NCBI GenBank assembly: GCA_937934745.1
Contig: CALGZC010000004.1
Span: forward strand, 104,015 to 168,014
Reading direction: 5' to 3'
Length of the DNA stretch: 64,000 bases
Source: an uncultured Blastocatellia bacterium
Lineage (GTDB): Bacteria; Acidobacteriota; Blastocatellia; Chloracidobacteriales; Chloracidobacteriaceae
The position numbers and the translations under genes were made by a program. The notes below the pieces were generated by a model. The model was not told the origin of the DNA. It made no database searches and saw only the letters and a program-made list of their open reading frames with translations. Every line of letters begins with the position of its first letter. Position 1 is the first letter of the stretch. This document shows positions 8,599 to 16,622 of the stretch, piece by piece.

Positions 8599-9654
8599 TT
8601 GGTGCTGTGCGTCTGGTTGTGCCGCTGTGAAGCCGGCGAAGTGCCGCTGCCGGCGGGTGAACTGTCGCTAGATGCCTACCGCATCCAGATTGCGCGTGCG
8701 CAGGAGCTGCTCCACGCAGCACAAACCGCCCTGACCACCACCGACAATAATGATACGCCTTGGCGGGTGGAGAAGGTACTGTCCCCGGCTGCGCAGGAAG
8801 AGCTGCGCCGGCTGCTGCCGGAACGAACGCCGGTCGCAATGCCGACCGGCATGGTTATTGTCAACAACCAAACGCTTCGGGCGGGACTGGAGGCCCTGTG
8901 CGCGTCGCAAGACCCGGCGGCAATGGGTGTTCATCTCCGGTACCTCACAACTCAACTCGACATTGTGCAGGCGCATTTGTCGGCGGCGTTGAATGCCGAG
9001 CCGGCGGACATTCAGGCCATCCTGGCGCGCGAGGCCTTTCAGCCCCTCAAAAACACCAAGACGCCACTTCAGTACCTCCAGGAGTGGCTCATCAAGTTGA
9101 TTGACAAGATCTTTGACAAACTCCGCCTGCGTCGTCCCAGTTTGAGTGATCCCACAGCTAATCCTTGGGCGCAGTGGTGGGTGCAGTTTGGATTGTGGTT
9201 TGTGCTGGCACTGCTGTTCGGTTGGGTCAGCGTGGAGGTTGTGCGGCGCGTGCGTCGCCGCCCGGCAGTAGAAGCGGATGGCGTGCGCATCATGTTCAGT
9301 GAACCGGTGACGCCCGACCTCGATGCTGCCACGCTACTGGCACAGGCGCAGGCGGCGGCGGCAGCGAACGACTGGCGGCAAGCGGTTCGCAAGGTGTACC
9401 TTGCCTTGCTCCTGGATCTCGACAAGCGTAACACGGTGTCCCTCAACCCGGCCTGGACAAACCGTGAGTATCTGGAAGCCGTGCGCACGCAGCCCGCTCT
9501 CTACTCGGCCATGCGCGAGCTGACCAACTGCTTTGACGTGCTGTGGTACGGTCAACACCCCGGCGACCGCGAGTCCTACGAACAATGTCTATCTTATTAC
9601 CACGCGGCTCAGGCGGTCGTATCTCAGGCCATCGTATCCCCAGCGGACACCTAA
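8599..9654 (+). CDS. DUF4129 domain membrane protein (start uncertain)
   Basis: Predicted membrane-anchored protein with a C-terminal DUF4129 domain of unknown function. After a short hydrophobic N-terminus there is a soluble region of about 180 residues, one clear transmembrane segment (QFGLWFVLALLFGWVSVEVV) and a basic stop-transfer RRVRRRP. The DUF4129 domain follows: WRQAVRKVYLALLLDLDKRN, then NPAWTNREYL, then FDVLWYGQHPGDRESYEQC. The frame is open well into the dehydrogenase gene, so the true start is unclear. TTG 8599 leaves a short leader MVLCVWLCRCEAG that could be a lipoprotein or Sec signal. The next gene encodes a DUF4350 protein, a usual partner. Confidence 0.7.
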   Translation: MVLCVWLCRCEAGEVPLPAGELSLDAYRIQIARAQELLHAAQTALTTTDNNDTPWRVEKVLSPAAQEELRRLLPERTPVAMPTGMVIVNNQTLRAGLEALCASQDPAAMGVHLRYLTTQLDIVQAHLSAALNAEPADIQAILAREAFQPLKNTKTPLQYLQEWLIKLIDKIFDKLRLRRPSLSDPTANPWAQWWVQFGLWFVLALLFGWVSVEVVRRVRRRPAVEADGVRIMFSEPVTPDLDAATLLAQAQAAAAANDWRQAVRKVYLALLLDLDKRNTVSLNPAWTNREYLEAVRTQPALYSAMRELTNCFDVLWYGQHPGDRESYEQCLSYYHAAQAVVSQAIVSPADT

Positions 9655-9755
9655 ACCTACCGAGCTGTGACGCCATCGGTGTCTGCTGCCTGTGAACGTC
9701 CGAGCCAGAGGCCAGAACCTGCGACCTCTGCTTAGAAGCTGCCGATGACCGGACG

Positions 9756-11027
9756 ATGAACCGCCAGATTCTCAAAAACAGCCTCCTGGTGGCCGTGGTT
9801 CTCGTGCTGTTGCTGGGGCTGAACCTGCTGCTATATGTCAAACCCGAGCCGCTGGAGGAGTCAGATTGGTTCGCCGACCGTTCGACCCACTCCGGCCGTC
9901 CCTATGGCACGCTGGCGGCGTACCTCCTGTTGCAGGAGTCGGGCCTGCGGGTCGGGCGATGGGAGCAGGATTACCGTGCTCTGGAGCGGACTCAGGATGT
10001 TCGCGCCGTTGTGTTTGTCGAGCCAAATGATAAGCCTGACGCCCGGCAGCTTCAGGCCCTGCGGCGGTGGATTGCTAACGGTGGCACGTTTCTCATGTTC
10101 GAGCGAAGTTGGTCGCTGGCCGTTGGTGACCACATCCTGACCCCCGGCGGCCAGTTACCGACTGCCGGTGCCGAATCCGTCTTCGGCAAAGCACCGTCAC
10201 GGCACATCGTCCCCTGGCAGCCGGGCGGTATCTTTGAAGGGGTTAGGGCGCTGTCCTGTTCGGAAAAGGCCGTATCGGCCGGTCTCCGTCCTCTGCGCAA
10301 GGAGGACCTGGAACGGTCAAAACATTCCGAGGAAGCCCCGCCACTGAGCGGCCATCTCCCGTTAGCCGGGGTCAACGATGTGCCTGTCGTTTTGGAAATC
10401 CGCTGCGGTGCCGGGCGCATTGTCTTTGTCGGCGATCCGTTCGTGATCGCCAACGGTGGCATCGGCGAAGCCGACAATGCCCGTTTTATCCTTAACTTGG
10501 CACACATGGCCGTTGGCAATGGCAACGGCCGCATTGTGTTTGACGATTACCACCACGGCTACCGGGTGACCAACGGCGGGTTACTCGGTTTTCTGGGGTA
10601 CTTCCGGGGGACGCCGATTCCGTGGCTGTTCTGGCAGGCGGTAGCGTTTGGCCTGCTCGTTGCTTACACGCTGGGGCGGCGCTTTGGACGACCCCTGCAC
10701 CTACCGGTCAAACCTCGCACCAATCCGCTGGAGTTTGTCGCCGCCATGGCTCAGATCCAGAAAGCGGCCGCAAGTCGTGATTTGGCCGTGGAAAACCTGT
10801 ATCGGCGATTCCACCGGCGGCTATGCCGCTATGCAGGATTGCCACCCACTGTCCCACTCGCCGAGTTGTGTGCCGTGGTGGGCGAACATTCCGGGCGGCC
10901 GGCGGGTGAATGGCAGGCTCTGACGGAGCGCTGCCAGGCAATTATTGATGGTGCTCCGACGACAGACGCCGAGCTGCTCCACCTGGCACAGCAACTGCGC
11001 ACCTTGGAACGGCTACTCCCGGCGTAG
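9756..11027 (+). CDS. DUF4350 domain membrane protein
   Basis: 423-aa protein of unknown function. It has an N-terminal transmembrane helix (SLLVAVVLVLLLGLNLLLYV), then an extracytoplasmic domain resembling DUF4350: THSGRPYGTLAAYLLLQESGLRVGR, then VVFVEPNDKPD, then RRWIANGGTFLMFE, a GATase-like beta-alpha arrangement. A second helix follows (PWLFWQAVAFGLLVAYTLG), then a cytoplasmic C-terminal tail with LEFVAAMAQIQKAA and VENLYRRFHRRLCRYAGLP. DUF4129 and DUF4350 proteins are usually encoded next to a MoxR ATPase and a DUF58 protein; neither is present here. The gene is convergent with the permease gene, with a hairpin between them. Confidence 0.75.
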   Translation: MNRQILKNSLLVAVVLVLLLGLNLLLYVKPEPLEESDWFADRSTHSGRPYGTLAAYLLLQESGLRVGRWEQDYRALERTQDVRAVVFVEPNDKPDARQLQALRRWIANGGTFLMFERSWSLAVGDHILTPGGQLPTAGAESVFGKAPSRHIVPWQPGGIFEGVRALSCSEKAVSAGLRPLRKEDLERSKHSEEAPPLSGHLPLAGVNDVPVVLEIRCGAGRIVFVGDPFVIANGGIGEADNARFILNLAHMAVGNGNGRIVFDDYHHGYRVTNGGLLGFLGYFRGTPIPWLFWQAVAFGLLVAYTLGRRFGRPLHLPVKPRTNPLEFVAAMAQIQKAAASRDLAVENLYRRFHRRLCRYAGLPPTVPLAELCAVVGEHSGRPAGEWQALTERCQAIIDGAPTTDAELLHLAQQLRTLERLLPA

Positions 11028-11088
11028 CCTTGTTCCTAGCGTTTCTGCTCCGGGCGCACGAGAGAGACTGAGCGCGTGCCGTCCATTG

Positions 11089-11128
11089 CCGTCTGACCCG
11101 CCGCCTGGTGGTGGCCCAGGTCAGACGG
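11089..11128. terminator. Inverted repeat between convergent genes
   Basis: CCGTCTGACC at 11089-11098 is an exact reverse complement of GGTCAGACGG at 11119-11128, with 20 bases between that hold a further CCTGG/CCAGG pairing option. It lies in the gap between the convergent DUF4350 and permease genes. No U-run follows on either strand, so it is only a candidate bidirectional terminator or mRNA 3'-end structure. Confidence 0.45.
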
Positions 11129-11141
11129 GGCGCGGTCCGCG

Positions 11142-12923
11142 TCAAACTTGCGCGGCGGACTCGCTGCCAAGGCGGCTGTGCCGAAGGCCATAGCTGAAAT
11201 AAATCACCAGCCCAACGATCAACCAGCCCAGAAACCGCAGCCAGTTGATAATACCCAACTCCGTCATCAGATAACCGCACAGCAACAAGCCCAAGACCGG
11301 GATCAGGGAAAGGTTTTTCAGGAAACACAGAGCAGCCACGACGAGCGTCCCCAGGGCGAAAACGGCCAGTGGAATTTTGTGAATTACTGCGCCCCACCAG
11401 CTTTCACCGGCCGCTGGTGTGACGGCGAGGAAGTCGCGCGCCAGCGCCGTCGCCGGTGGATACAGCACGAAGAGCAGCACCGCCGCAACCACGCCGGTCG
11501 GAACGATGTACTTGGCATTGATGTAGGGAACGCGGAACTTGCGCTCGGCCGTCGGTGCCGTTTGCTCCAGCACAAGAACGCCGCCGCAGACGAGGACGAA
11601 AGCAAATAACGTTCCAATACTGGTCAGGTCGGTCACTTCGGTCAAGTTCATAAAAAGCGACGGGATCGCGACCACAAAACCGGTGATAATTGTGGCGAAG
11701 CTGGGTGTCTTAAAGCGCGGATGAATGCGGGCAAAGGCTTTCGGGAGTAGTCCATCGCGCGACATCGCCATCCAGATCCGCGGCTGGCCGATCTGAAAGA
11801 CCAGGAGAACGGTTGTGGTGGCGATGACGGCACTGATGGCAACAAGGCGTTCAACCAGCGGCAGATTTGCTCCCTCCCGACCAAAGACGAAGGCCATCGG
11901 GTCGGCGACTTGCAGCTTGGTATAGGGCACCATACCGGTCAGTACGAGAGAAACCAACACGTATAGTGCCGTACAGATGATGAGCGAGTAGATGATGCCG
12001 CGCGGGAGGTCGCGTTGGGCGTTGCGACACTCTTCGGCCGTTGTCGAAATGGCGTCAAATCCAATGTAGGCAAAAAAGACGGCCGCCACGCCGTTGAGGA
12101 CGCCGGCAACGCCGTTCGGCGCAAATGGTGTCCAGTTTTCGGTTTTGATGTAAAACGCGCCGACGACAATCACAAACAGCACAACGCCGACTTTGAAAAT
12201 GACCATGGCGTTGGACACCCGCTTAGATTCGCGGATGCCGACGTAAACCAGCAGTGTGATCAGCGCCACAATGCCCAGCGCCGGTAAGTTACACACGACT
12301 GGTAATGTTCCCAGCCGTGGCGCCGTGCGCCAGGCTTCATAGCCCGCGACATGGACGGCAAACTCGTCCAGCGCCCAGATCTGTTCGATAGATTGTCCCT
12401 GCTGAAGCAGTGCCGTAATGGTGTCAAAACTACGCTTGGCGGTCAGGAAGTCCATCCGAAAGTAGTTGGGAATCGGGAAGCCCCAACCGGCAAGGAGGTT
12501 TGAAAAGTATTCGCTCCACGAAATGGCAACGGCAATGTTTCCGATGGCGTACTCAAGAATCAGGTCCCAGCCGATAATCCACGCCATGAGTTCACCAAAG
12601 CTGGCGTAAGCATAGGTGTACGCCGAGCCGGCAACGGGAATCATCGAAGCAAATTCTGCGTAGCACAACGCGGCGAAGCCGCAGGCGACAGCCGTGAAGA
12701 TGAACAGCAATGACACGGCCGGGCCACCGCTGTAGGCGGCGTTGCCGACCGTCGAAAAAATCCCGGCGCCGATGACGGCAGCAATGCCAAGCGCCGTCAG
12801 ATCAAAGGTGGTGAGTTCTTTGGCCAGTGTGCCAGGGGCAGCGTGTTCACCCAGACCGGTTGCGACATCGGCCTGAATCTGGGCAACCGACTTGGTACGG
12901 AACAGACAGGACAGCAGGGACAT
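11142..12923 (-). CDS. APC-superfamily amino acid permease (cationic amino acid transporter type)
   Basis: Inner-membrane amino-acid transporter of 593 aa with at least 12 hydrophobic segments. The N-terminus MSLLSCLFRTKSVAQIQAD and the first helix signature LTALGIAAVIGAGIFSTVG, with the substrate-binding GAGIF motif, are typical of the CAT/YfnA-like branch. Further signatures are CYAEFASMIPVAGSAYTYAY, the FFAYIGFDAISTTAEE segment, and ARIHPRFKTPSFATI. The long C-terminus with two to four extra helices (such as FALGTLVVAALCFL and LLLCGYLMTELGIINWL) is also usual for CATs. The substrate is probably a cationic or broad-range amino acid, but this cannot be decided from sequence. No partner gene is adjacent. 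Confidence 0.9.
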   Translation of the reverse strand: MSLLSCLFRTKSVAQIQADVATGLGEHAAPGTLAKELTTFDLTALGIAAVIGAGIFSTVGNAAYSGGPAVSLLFIFTAVACGFAALCYAEFASMIPVAGSAYTYAYASFGELMAWIIGWDLILEYAIGNIAVAISWSEYFSNLLAGWGFPIPNYFRMDFLTAKRSFDTITALLQQGQSIEQIWALDEFAVHVAGYEAWRTAPRLGTLPVVCNLPALGIVALITLLVYVGIRESKRVSNAMVIFKVGVVLFVIVVGAFYIKTENWTPFAPNGVAGVLNGVAAVFFAYIGFDAISTTAEECRNAQRDLPRGIIYSLIICTALYVLVSLVLTGMVPYTKLQVADPMAFVFGREGANLPLVERLVAISAVIATTTVLLVFQIGQPRIWMAMSRDGLLPKAFARIHPRFKTPSFATIITGFVVAIPSLFMNLTEVTDLTSIGTLFAFVLVCGGVLVLEQTAPTAERKFRVPYINAKYIVPTGVVAAVLLFVLYPPATALARDFLAVTPAAGESWWGAVIHKIPLAVFALGTLVVAALCFLKNLSLIPVLGLLLCGYLMTELGIINWLRFLGWLIVGLVIYFSYGLRHSRLGSESAAQV

Positions 12924-13051
12924 GTTCTAAAAGGCGTGCATCAACAATGTTTTAGATCGCTGTTCGATGCTATGGTTGTCACCGACGGCTGTCAAACGCA
13001 GCTTTGGTCGCTACACGCCAAACGCCACAGGCCGAAAAGGAACATCCCCTC

Positions 13052-13713
13052 ATGCCGGTGCCTACCTCTGAACTATCACGTGAGATTGTGGTTTATCTCT
13101 ACCCCGGCTTAACCGCACTTGACGCGATTGGACCATATGAGATGTTGCGCGGGCTGCCCGGCGCCGTTGTCCACTTTGTTGCCCAGCAGCAGGGATTGGT
13201 GACTGTGGATTCGGGCTTCCTGAAATTGCAGGCCGACCGGAGTTGCGCCGATGTTACTCGAGCGGACATCTTGCTTGTCCCCGGCGGCAATGCGCCGGCG
13301 CAGATGGGCGATGGTGCTGCGTTGGACTGGCTGCGGCGCATCCATGCGATAACCCGCTGGACGCTCAGCGTGTGCACCGGAGCATTGATCCTGGCGGCGG
13401 CCGGGGTGTTAACGAGCGGTGAGGCGGCCACACATTGGTCGGCGCGGAAGCGCTGCGCCAATTTGGCGTGACTCCCAGTTGTGCGCGCGTAACCCGTCAG
13501 GGAAAACTCATTACAGCGGCGGGTGTTTCGGCTGGCATTGACGCAGCGCTGATGCTGGTCGCCCTTGAATGTGATCGGGCGACGGCCGAACTGATGCAGC
13601 TCTTCATTGAGTACGCCCCTGCACCACCGTTTACGGCCGGCACGCCGGAAACGGCCACGCCGGCCATTGTGGCGCGGGCGCGCGCGTTTCCCCGGCAGCG
13701 TTCAGTAACGTAA
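13052..13713 (+). pseudogene. DJ-1/PfpI-family protein, frameshifted
   Basis: The first frame (13052 to a TGA near 13471) gives REIVVYLYPGLTALDAIGPYE, then DILLVPGG, then the nucleophile elbow LSVCTGALILAAAG and SGEAATHWSA, after which it runs into nonsense and stops. Homology resumes in another frame from about 13447 (EALRQFGVTPSCARV, then ITAAGVSAGIDAALMLVALE) to 13713. One missing base around 13445-13450 would restore a continuous protein of about 220 aa of the AraC-N-like DJ-1/PfpI (ThiJ) type, with the catalytic Cys intact. This is either a real inactivating mutation or a sequencing error. The lack of any other defect favours a very recent event or an error. Neighbours (permease, menG) give no hint of substrate. 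Confidence 0.8.
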
Positions 13714-13747
13714 GTCTTTTGGTATCGTCTTGATAAGGCCTGGGCTG

Positions 13748-14485
13748 TCAGCAGCCGTCCGCCATCCTGGGCTTCTGACCGGTGTGAAGCGCGACAATGC
13801 CGCCGGACAGATTGCGCCAGCGCACGTCACAGAAGCCAGCCGCCGTCAGGTGGTTCGCCAGCGTCGCCTGGTCTGGAAAGAATTGCACCGAGGCCGGCAG
13901 GTAAGTGTACGCATAACCTGACCGGGATACTGCGTTGCCAATCCAGGGCAGAATCTGTGTGAAGTAGAGTCCAAACAACCATTTAAGACCAGGGATAACC
14001 GGGTGCGAAAACTCTAGGATCGCAGCCTTGCCGCCCGGTTTAAGGACGCGGTGCATTTCCGCCAGCGCCCGGTCGAGGTCGACCACATTGCGGATGCCAA
14101 AGGCCACCGTCACGACATCGAAGGCTGCGTCGGGAAAGGGCAGCGCCAGTGCATCCCCCGCCAGGAGGCAAACAGGTAGCCCGTTTCGGTGGACTTTCGC
14201 CAGACCACGCACGAGCATCGGCTGACAGAAATCCACGCCGATAGTCGGCGCAAGGCGCCCGAGCTCAAGTGTGAGATCGGCCGTACCGCAGCACACATCG
14301 AGTGCCATCGCGCCGGAACGGCGCAACATCTCCGCTACTTCCTGGACGGCAGCGCGTCGCCAGTACTGATCGATGTTGAGTGATAACCAGCGGTTGAGTT
14401 GATCGTAAGTCGGCGCGATGCCGGCAAACATCGCCTGAATGCGCCGCGCTTTTTCCGCACCCTGAAAGGCAAGGGGATTTTCCAT
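13748..14485 (-). CDS. ubiE: Demethylmenaquinone/2-polyprenyl-benzoquinol methyltransferase
   Basis: SAM-dependent C-methylation, the last step of menaquinone (or ubiquinone) synthesis. The 245-aa protein carries the family N-terminus (VQAMFAGIAPTYDQLNRWLS-like block), the SAM-binding motif ALDVCCGTADLTLEL, the second UbiE signature FDVVTVAFGIRNVVDLDRAL, and VLKPGGKAAILEFSHPV. ATG 14485 begins MENPLAFQG. In an Acidobacteriota-like genome the quinone is expected to be menaquinone, so menG is the better functional name; that is inference. It is divergent from the E2-like gene, about 120 bases apart, and near a geranylgeranyl reductase that could act on the same quinone side chain. Confidence 0.93.
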   Translation of the reverse strand: MENPLAFQGAEKARRIQAMFAGIAPTYDQLNRWLSLNIDQYWRRAAVQEVAEMLRRSGAMALDVCCGTADLTLELGRLAPTIGVDFCQPMLVRGLAKVHRNGLPVCLLAGDALALPFPDAAFDVVTVAFGIRNVVDLDRALAEMHRVLKPGGKAAILEFSHPVIPGLKWLFGLYFTQILPWIGNAVSRSGYAYTYLPASVQFFPDQATLANHLTAAGFCDVRWRNLSGGIVALHTGQKPRMADGC

Positions 14486-14607
14486 ATAAGGCTGATGACT
14501 ACACCGCTGGGGGGAACGATGCCGTTTTTCGATAGCCGGGATTCGGGCTACAATGGGCGTACTTTACCGGCAAAGCGATTCTGGGGAAATGGAGGATGAC
14601 GGCTCTT

Positions 14608-15165
14608 ATGGCGACGCCGGACGATGTTCGCCGCGCGCGGCTTGCAGCCGATTACGAAGAAATGCGCACCATCCGGGGCGACTACATCCACTGGTACAAC
14701 AACGACTTTCCGGCCACGGACTACGTTGTGACACTGCGGGTGCGCAGCTACATCAGCCCACAGATGACCCGCGACGAACATCAGATTCGGATCCTGTTGT
14801 CGCCGAATCATCCCTTTGAGAAGCCGACCGTGATGATGCATGGCATGACGCCCATCTTCCACCCGCACGTGTGGCCCGACGGAAAGATCTGCATCGGACA
14901 CTGGGATTTTCGCGAAGGTTTGGCCTCGTTTGTCATCAAGCTGGCACGGCTGTTTCAGTTCGATCCCCAGCTTATCGATCCGTACAGTATTGCCAACTAC
15001 AAAGCAGCCGACTGGTTTTACGCCAACCCATCCCTGTTTCCCTGCGACCAGTCGCAACTGCCAATTCCTGGGGAAAAGATGACCCACACCTTTGTGGTCA
15101 AGCGGGTGACGCCGCCGCGCGCGCCTGACCGTGGTGCCGGTGGGCGTTTTCAGATTCGCCCGTAA
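14608..15165 (+). CDS. Ubiquitin-conjugating enzyme E2-like protein (UBC fold), solitary
   Basis: The 185-aa protein follows the E2/UBC core in order. A basic N-terminal helix (DDVRRARLAADYEEMRTI) is followed by strands (YVVTLRVRSYISPQMTRD, then HQIRILLSPNHPF), the PF-x-KP turn (HPFEKPTVMMHGM), the active-site segment IFHPHVWPDGKICIGHWDF, a crossover helix (LASFVIKLARLFQFDPQ) and the LIDPYSIANYKAADWF segment matching the E2 DPL...A..Y region. Cys95 (codon 14890-14892) sits where the E2 catalytic cysteine lies. The usual HPN is HPH, as in the eukaryotic E2 UBE2W. No E1/ThiF, JAB protease or ubiquitin-like gene lies in this window. GGAGG at 14591-14595 is 12 bases before ATG 14608; the in-frame ATG 14596 abuts it. 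A role in protein modification is inference. Confidence 0.72.
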   Translation: MATPDDVRRARLAADYEEMRTIRGDYIHWYNNDFPATDYVVTLRVRSYISPQMTRDEHQIRILLSPNHPFEKPTVMMHGMTPIFHPHVWPDGKICIGHWDFREGLASFVIKLARLFQFDPQLIDPYSIANYKAADWFYANPSLFPCDQSQLPIPGEKMTHTFVVKRVTPPRAPDRGAGGRFQIRP

Positions 15166-15195
15166 AGTGCGCCCGTAAAGTGCGCCCGTAAAGTC
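15157..15195. repeat. Three tandem 13-bp repeats spanning the stop codon of the E2-like gene
   Basis: The unit CGCCCGTAAAGTG occurs three times head to tail (15157-15169, 15170-15182, 15183-15195); only the last base of the third copy differs. The first copy contains the Arg-Pro-stop codons that end the E2-like gene, so the array has duplicated the end of the gene into the spacer. It has the same period and copy number as the unrelated array at 7191. Confidence 0.85.
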
Positions 15196-15341
15196 GAGGG
15201 CAGGAAGCCTTGTCGAGATTCACCGGACGGTTGAGCCTTCCCAGGCCGTGCGGAGCGGTTGTGTGGGTTGTATGCTAGGAACATGAACCGCCCTTGGGAA
15301 CGGCGGATTGGTTCAGCGTCGCTTGGGCGCAAAGGATGGCG

Positions 15342-16535
15342 ATGACGCTTCAGGTTGCAATTGTCGGGGCCGGCCCGGCTGGGTCGGCGGTGGCAGGCGC
15401 GCTGGCGGCGGCGGGCGCGCGAGTTCGCTTGTATGACCTTCAGAAAGGCGCCTGGGAAAAGCCCTGCGGCGGCGGCATCACGGCGAAGGCGCTCCGCCGG
15501 TTTGATTTTCTGCTCGATAAGGCCGAGCGTTTCCCGCGCCAGGACATCCGCGAAATCGAGCTGATTTCATCCGGCGGGCGGAGCGTCGTGTTTCCGCTGG
15601 GCGACGCGCCATTTCGGATTTTTTCGCGCCGCAATCTGAACGGCCTGCTACTGGAGCGCGCCAGCGAAGCGGGCGCGGATTTTATCCCCCGGCGTGTGAC
15701 CGGCTTAGTCCGCGAGGCCCATCGCTGGTACGTGGTCGCTGACCGCGACCGCTGGACGGCGGATGTCGTCGTGGGGGCGGACGGCTGTACGAGCTTTGTC
15801 CGGCGGACGCTCGGAAAGCGGTTGCCGGACGCCGACCAGGCAATGTGCTGTGGGTACTACATCCCGGCGGATGGCACGGCGCGCGCTGTGGTGGCGTTTC
15901 CGAAGCGGTTTACAGGTTACGTCTGGGCCTTCCCCCGTCCGGATCACATCTCCTACGGCATTATTAATCAGTGCGGTGAATATCCGGCGGCAAAGCTCTG
16001 GGAAGAGCTGGACGCCTTCGTTCGGTGGCATCGGCAGGGCGATCTGCCGCGCGACCGAGTCAAGTATGCCGCGCGGGTGCCGATGTTACGGCGCACGGCC
16101 TGGAAAGTGAATCGGGTCGTCGGGGACGGCTGGGCGCTGGTCGGGGATGCTGCCGGCTTTGTCGATCCAATCACCGGCGAGGGGATTTTTTATGCGCTGC
16201 ACTCGGCTGAGCTGCTGGCGCAGGCATTGATAGCCGGAGATATTCGGGCCTACGACCGCGCCTGGCGGGCTTCGTTTGAGGCGGACTTGACCGAGGCCTC
16301 GCGGCGCCTGCCGAAGTTTTACCGGGGGGCGATGCTGGGCGCGTCGGTCATTGACCGGGTGCTTCAGCTTGCGACCGTTCACGGGGGCGTCGTGAACATC
16401 ATGCGGCAGGCGCTGGCGGGCGATGTGGACTATGTGACCCTCAAGGGGCGCGTGCTGCGCAGTTTCATCGCGCCGGCGGCCTGGCGCGCCCCAAAGCTCA
16501 CAATGCAGTTGGTGGATTATCCACAGGCGGCGTAG
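15342..16535 (+). CDS. Geranylgeranyl reductase family FAD protein (BchP/ChlP/MenJ-like)
   Basis: FAD-dependent reductase of isoprenoid double bonds, about 397 aa. Visible are the N-terminal dinucleotide motif VAIVGAGPAGSAVAG, the KPCGGGIT block typical of geranylgeranyl reductases, VVGADGCTSFVRR, and the second FAD motif GDAAGFVDPITGEGI. Family members reduce geranylgeranyl groups of (bacterio)chlorophyll, archaeal lipids or the menaquinone tail. With a menaquinone methyltransferase gene one locus away, the quinone tail is possible; in a phototroph, bacteriochlorophyll is equally possible. ATG 15342 is chosen over 15336 and 15294 because AAAGG lies about 6 bases upstream and the Rossmann motif begins at once. 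Convergent with the decayed receptor gene. Confidence 0.83.
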   Translation: MTLQVAIVGAGPAGSAVAGALAAAGARVRLYDLQKGAWEKPCGGGITAKALRRFDFLLDKAERFPRQDIREIELISSGGRSVVFPLGDAPFRIFSRRNLNGLLLERASEAGADFIPRRVTGLVREAHRWYVVADRDRWTADVVVGADGCTSFVRRTLGKRLPDADQAMCCGYYIPADGTARAVVAFPKRFTGYVWAFPRPDHISYGIINQCGEYPAAKLWEELDAFVRWHRQGDLPRDRVKYAARVPMLRRTAWKVNRVVGDGWALVGDAAGFVDPITGEGIFYALHSAELLAQALIAGDIRAYDRAWRASFEADLTEASRRLPKFYRGAMLGASVIDRVLQLATVHGGVVNIMRQALAGDVDYVTLKGRVLRSFIAPAAWRAPKLTMQLVDYPQAA

Positions 16536-16567
16536 CGCCGGACATGGCGGGCGGGGCAGGGCACGCC

Positions 16568-16596
16568 AAAAAACGGGGATGGCCTGAGTCATCCCC
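16568..16596 (-). terminator. Rho-independent terminator of the receptor pseudogene
   Basis: Read on the minus strand, GGGGATG pairs with CATCCCC across an 8-base loop and is followed by GTTTTTT. It lies about 30 bases after the stop of the minus-strand receptor gene, so it serves that gene. On the plus strand the hairpin is preceded rather than followed by a usable tract. Confidence 0.7.
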
Positions 16597-16622
16597 AAAA
16601 AGGCTGCTCGCCGTCTGATGGC

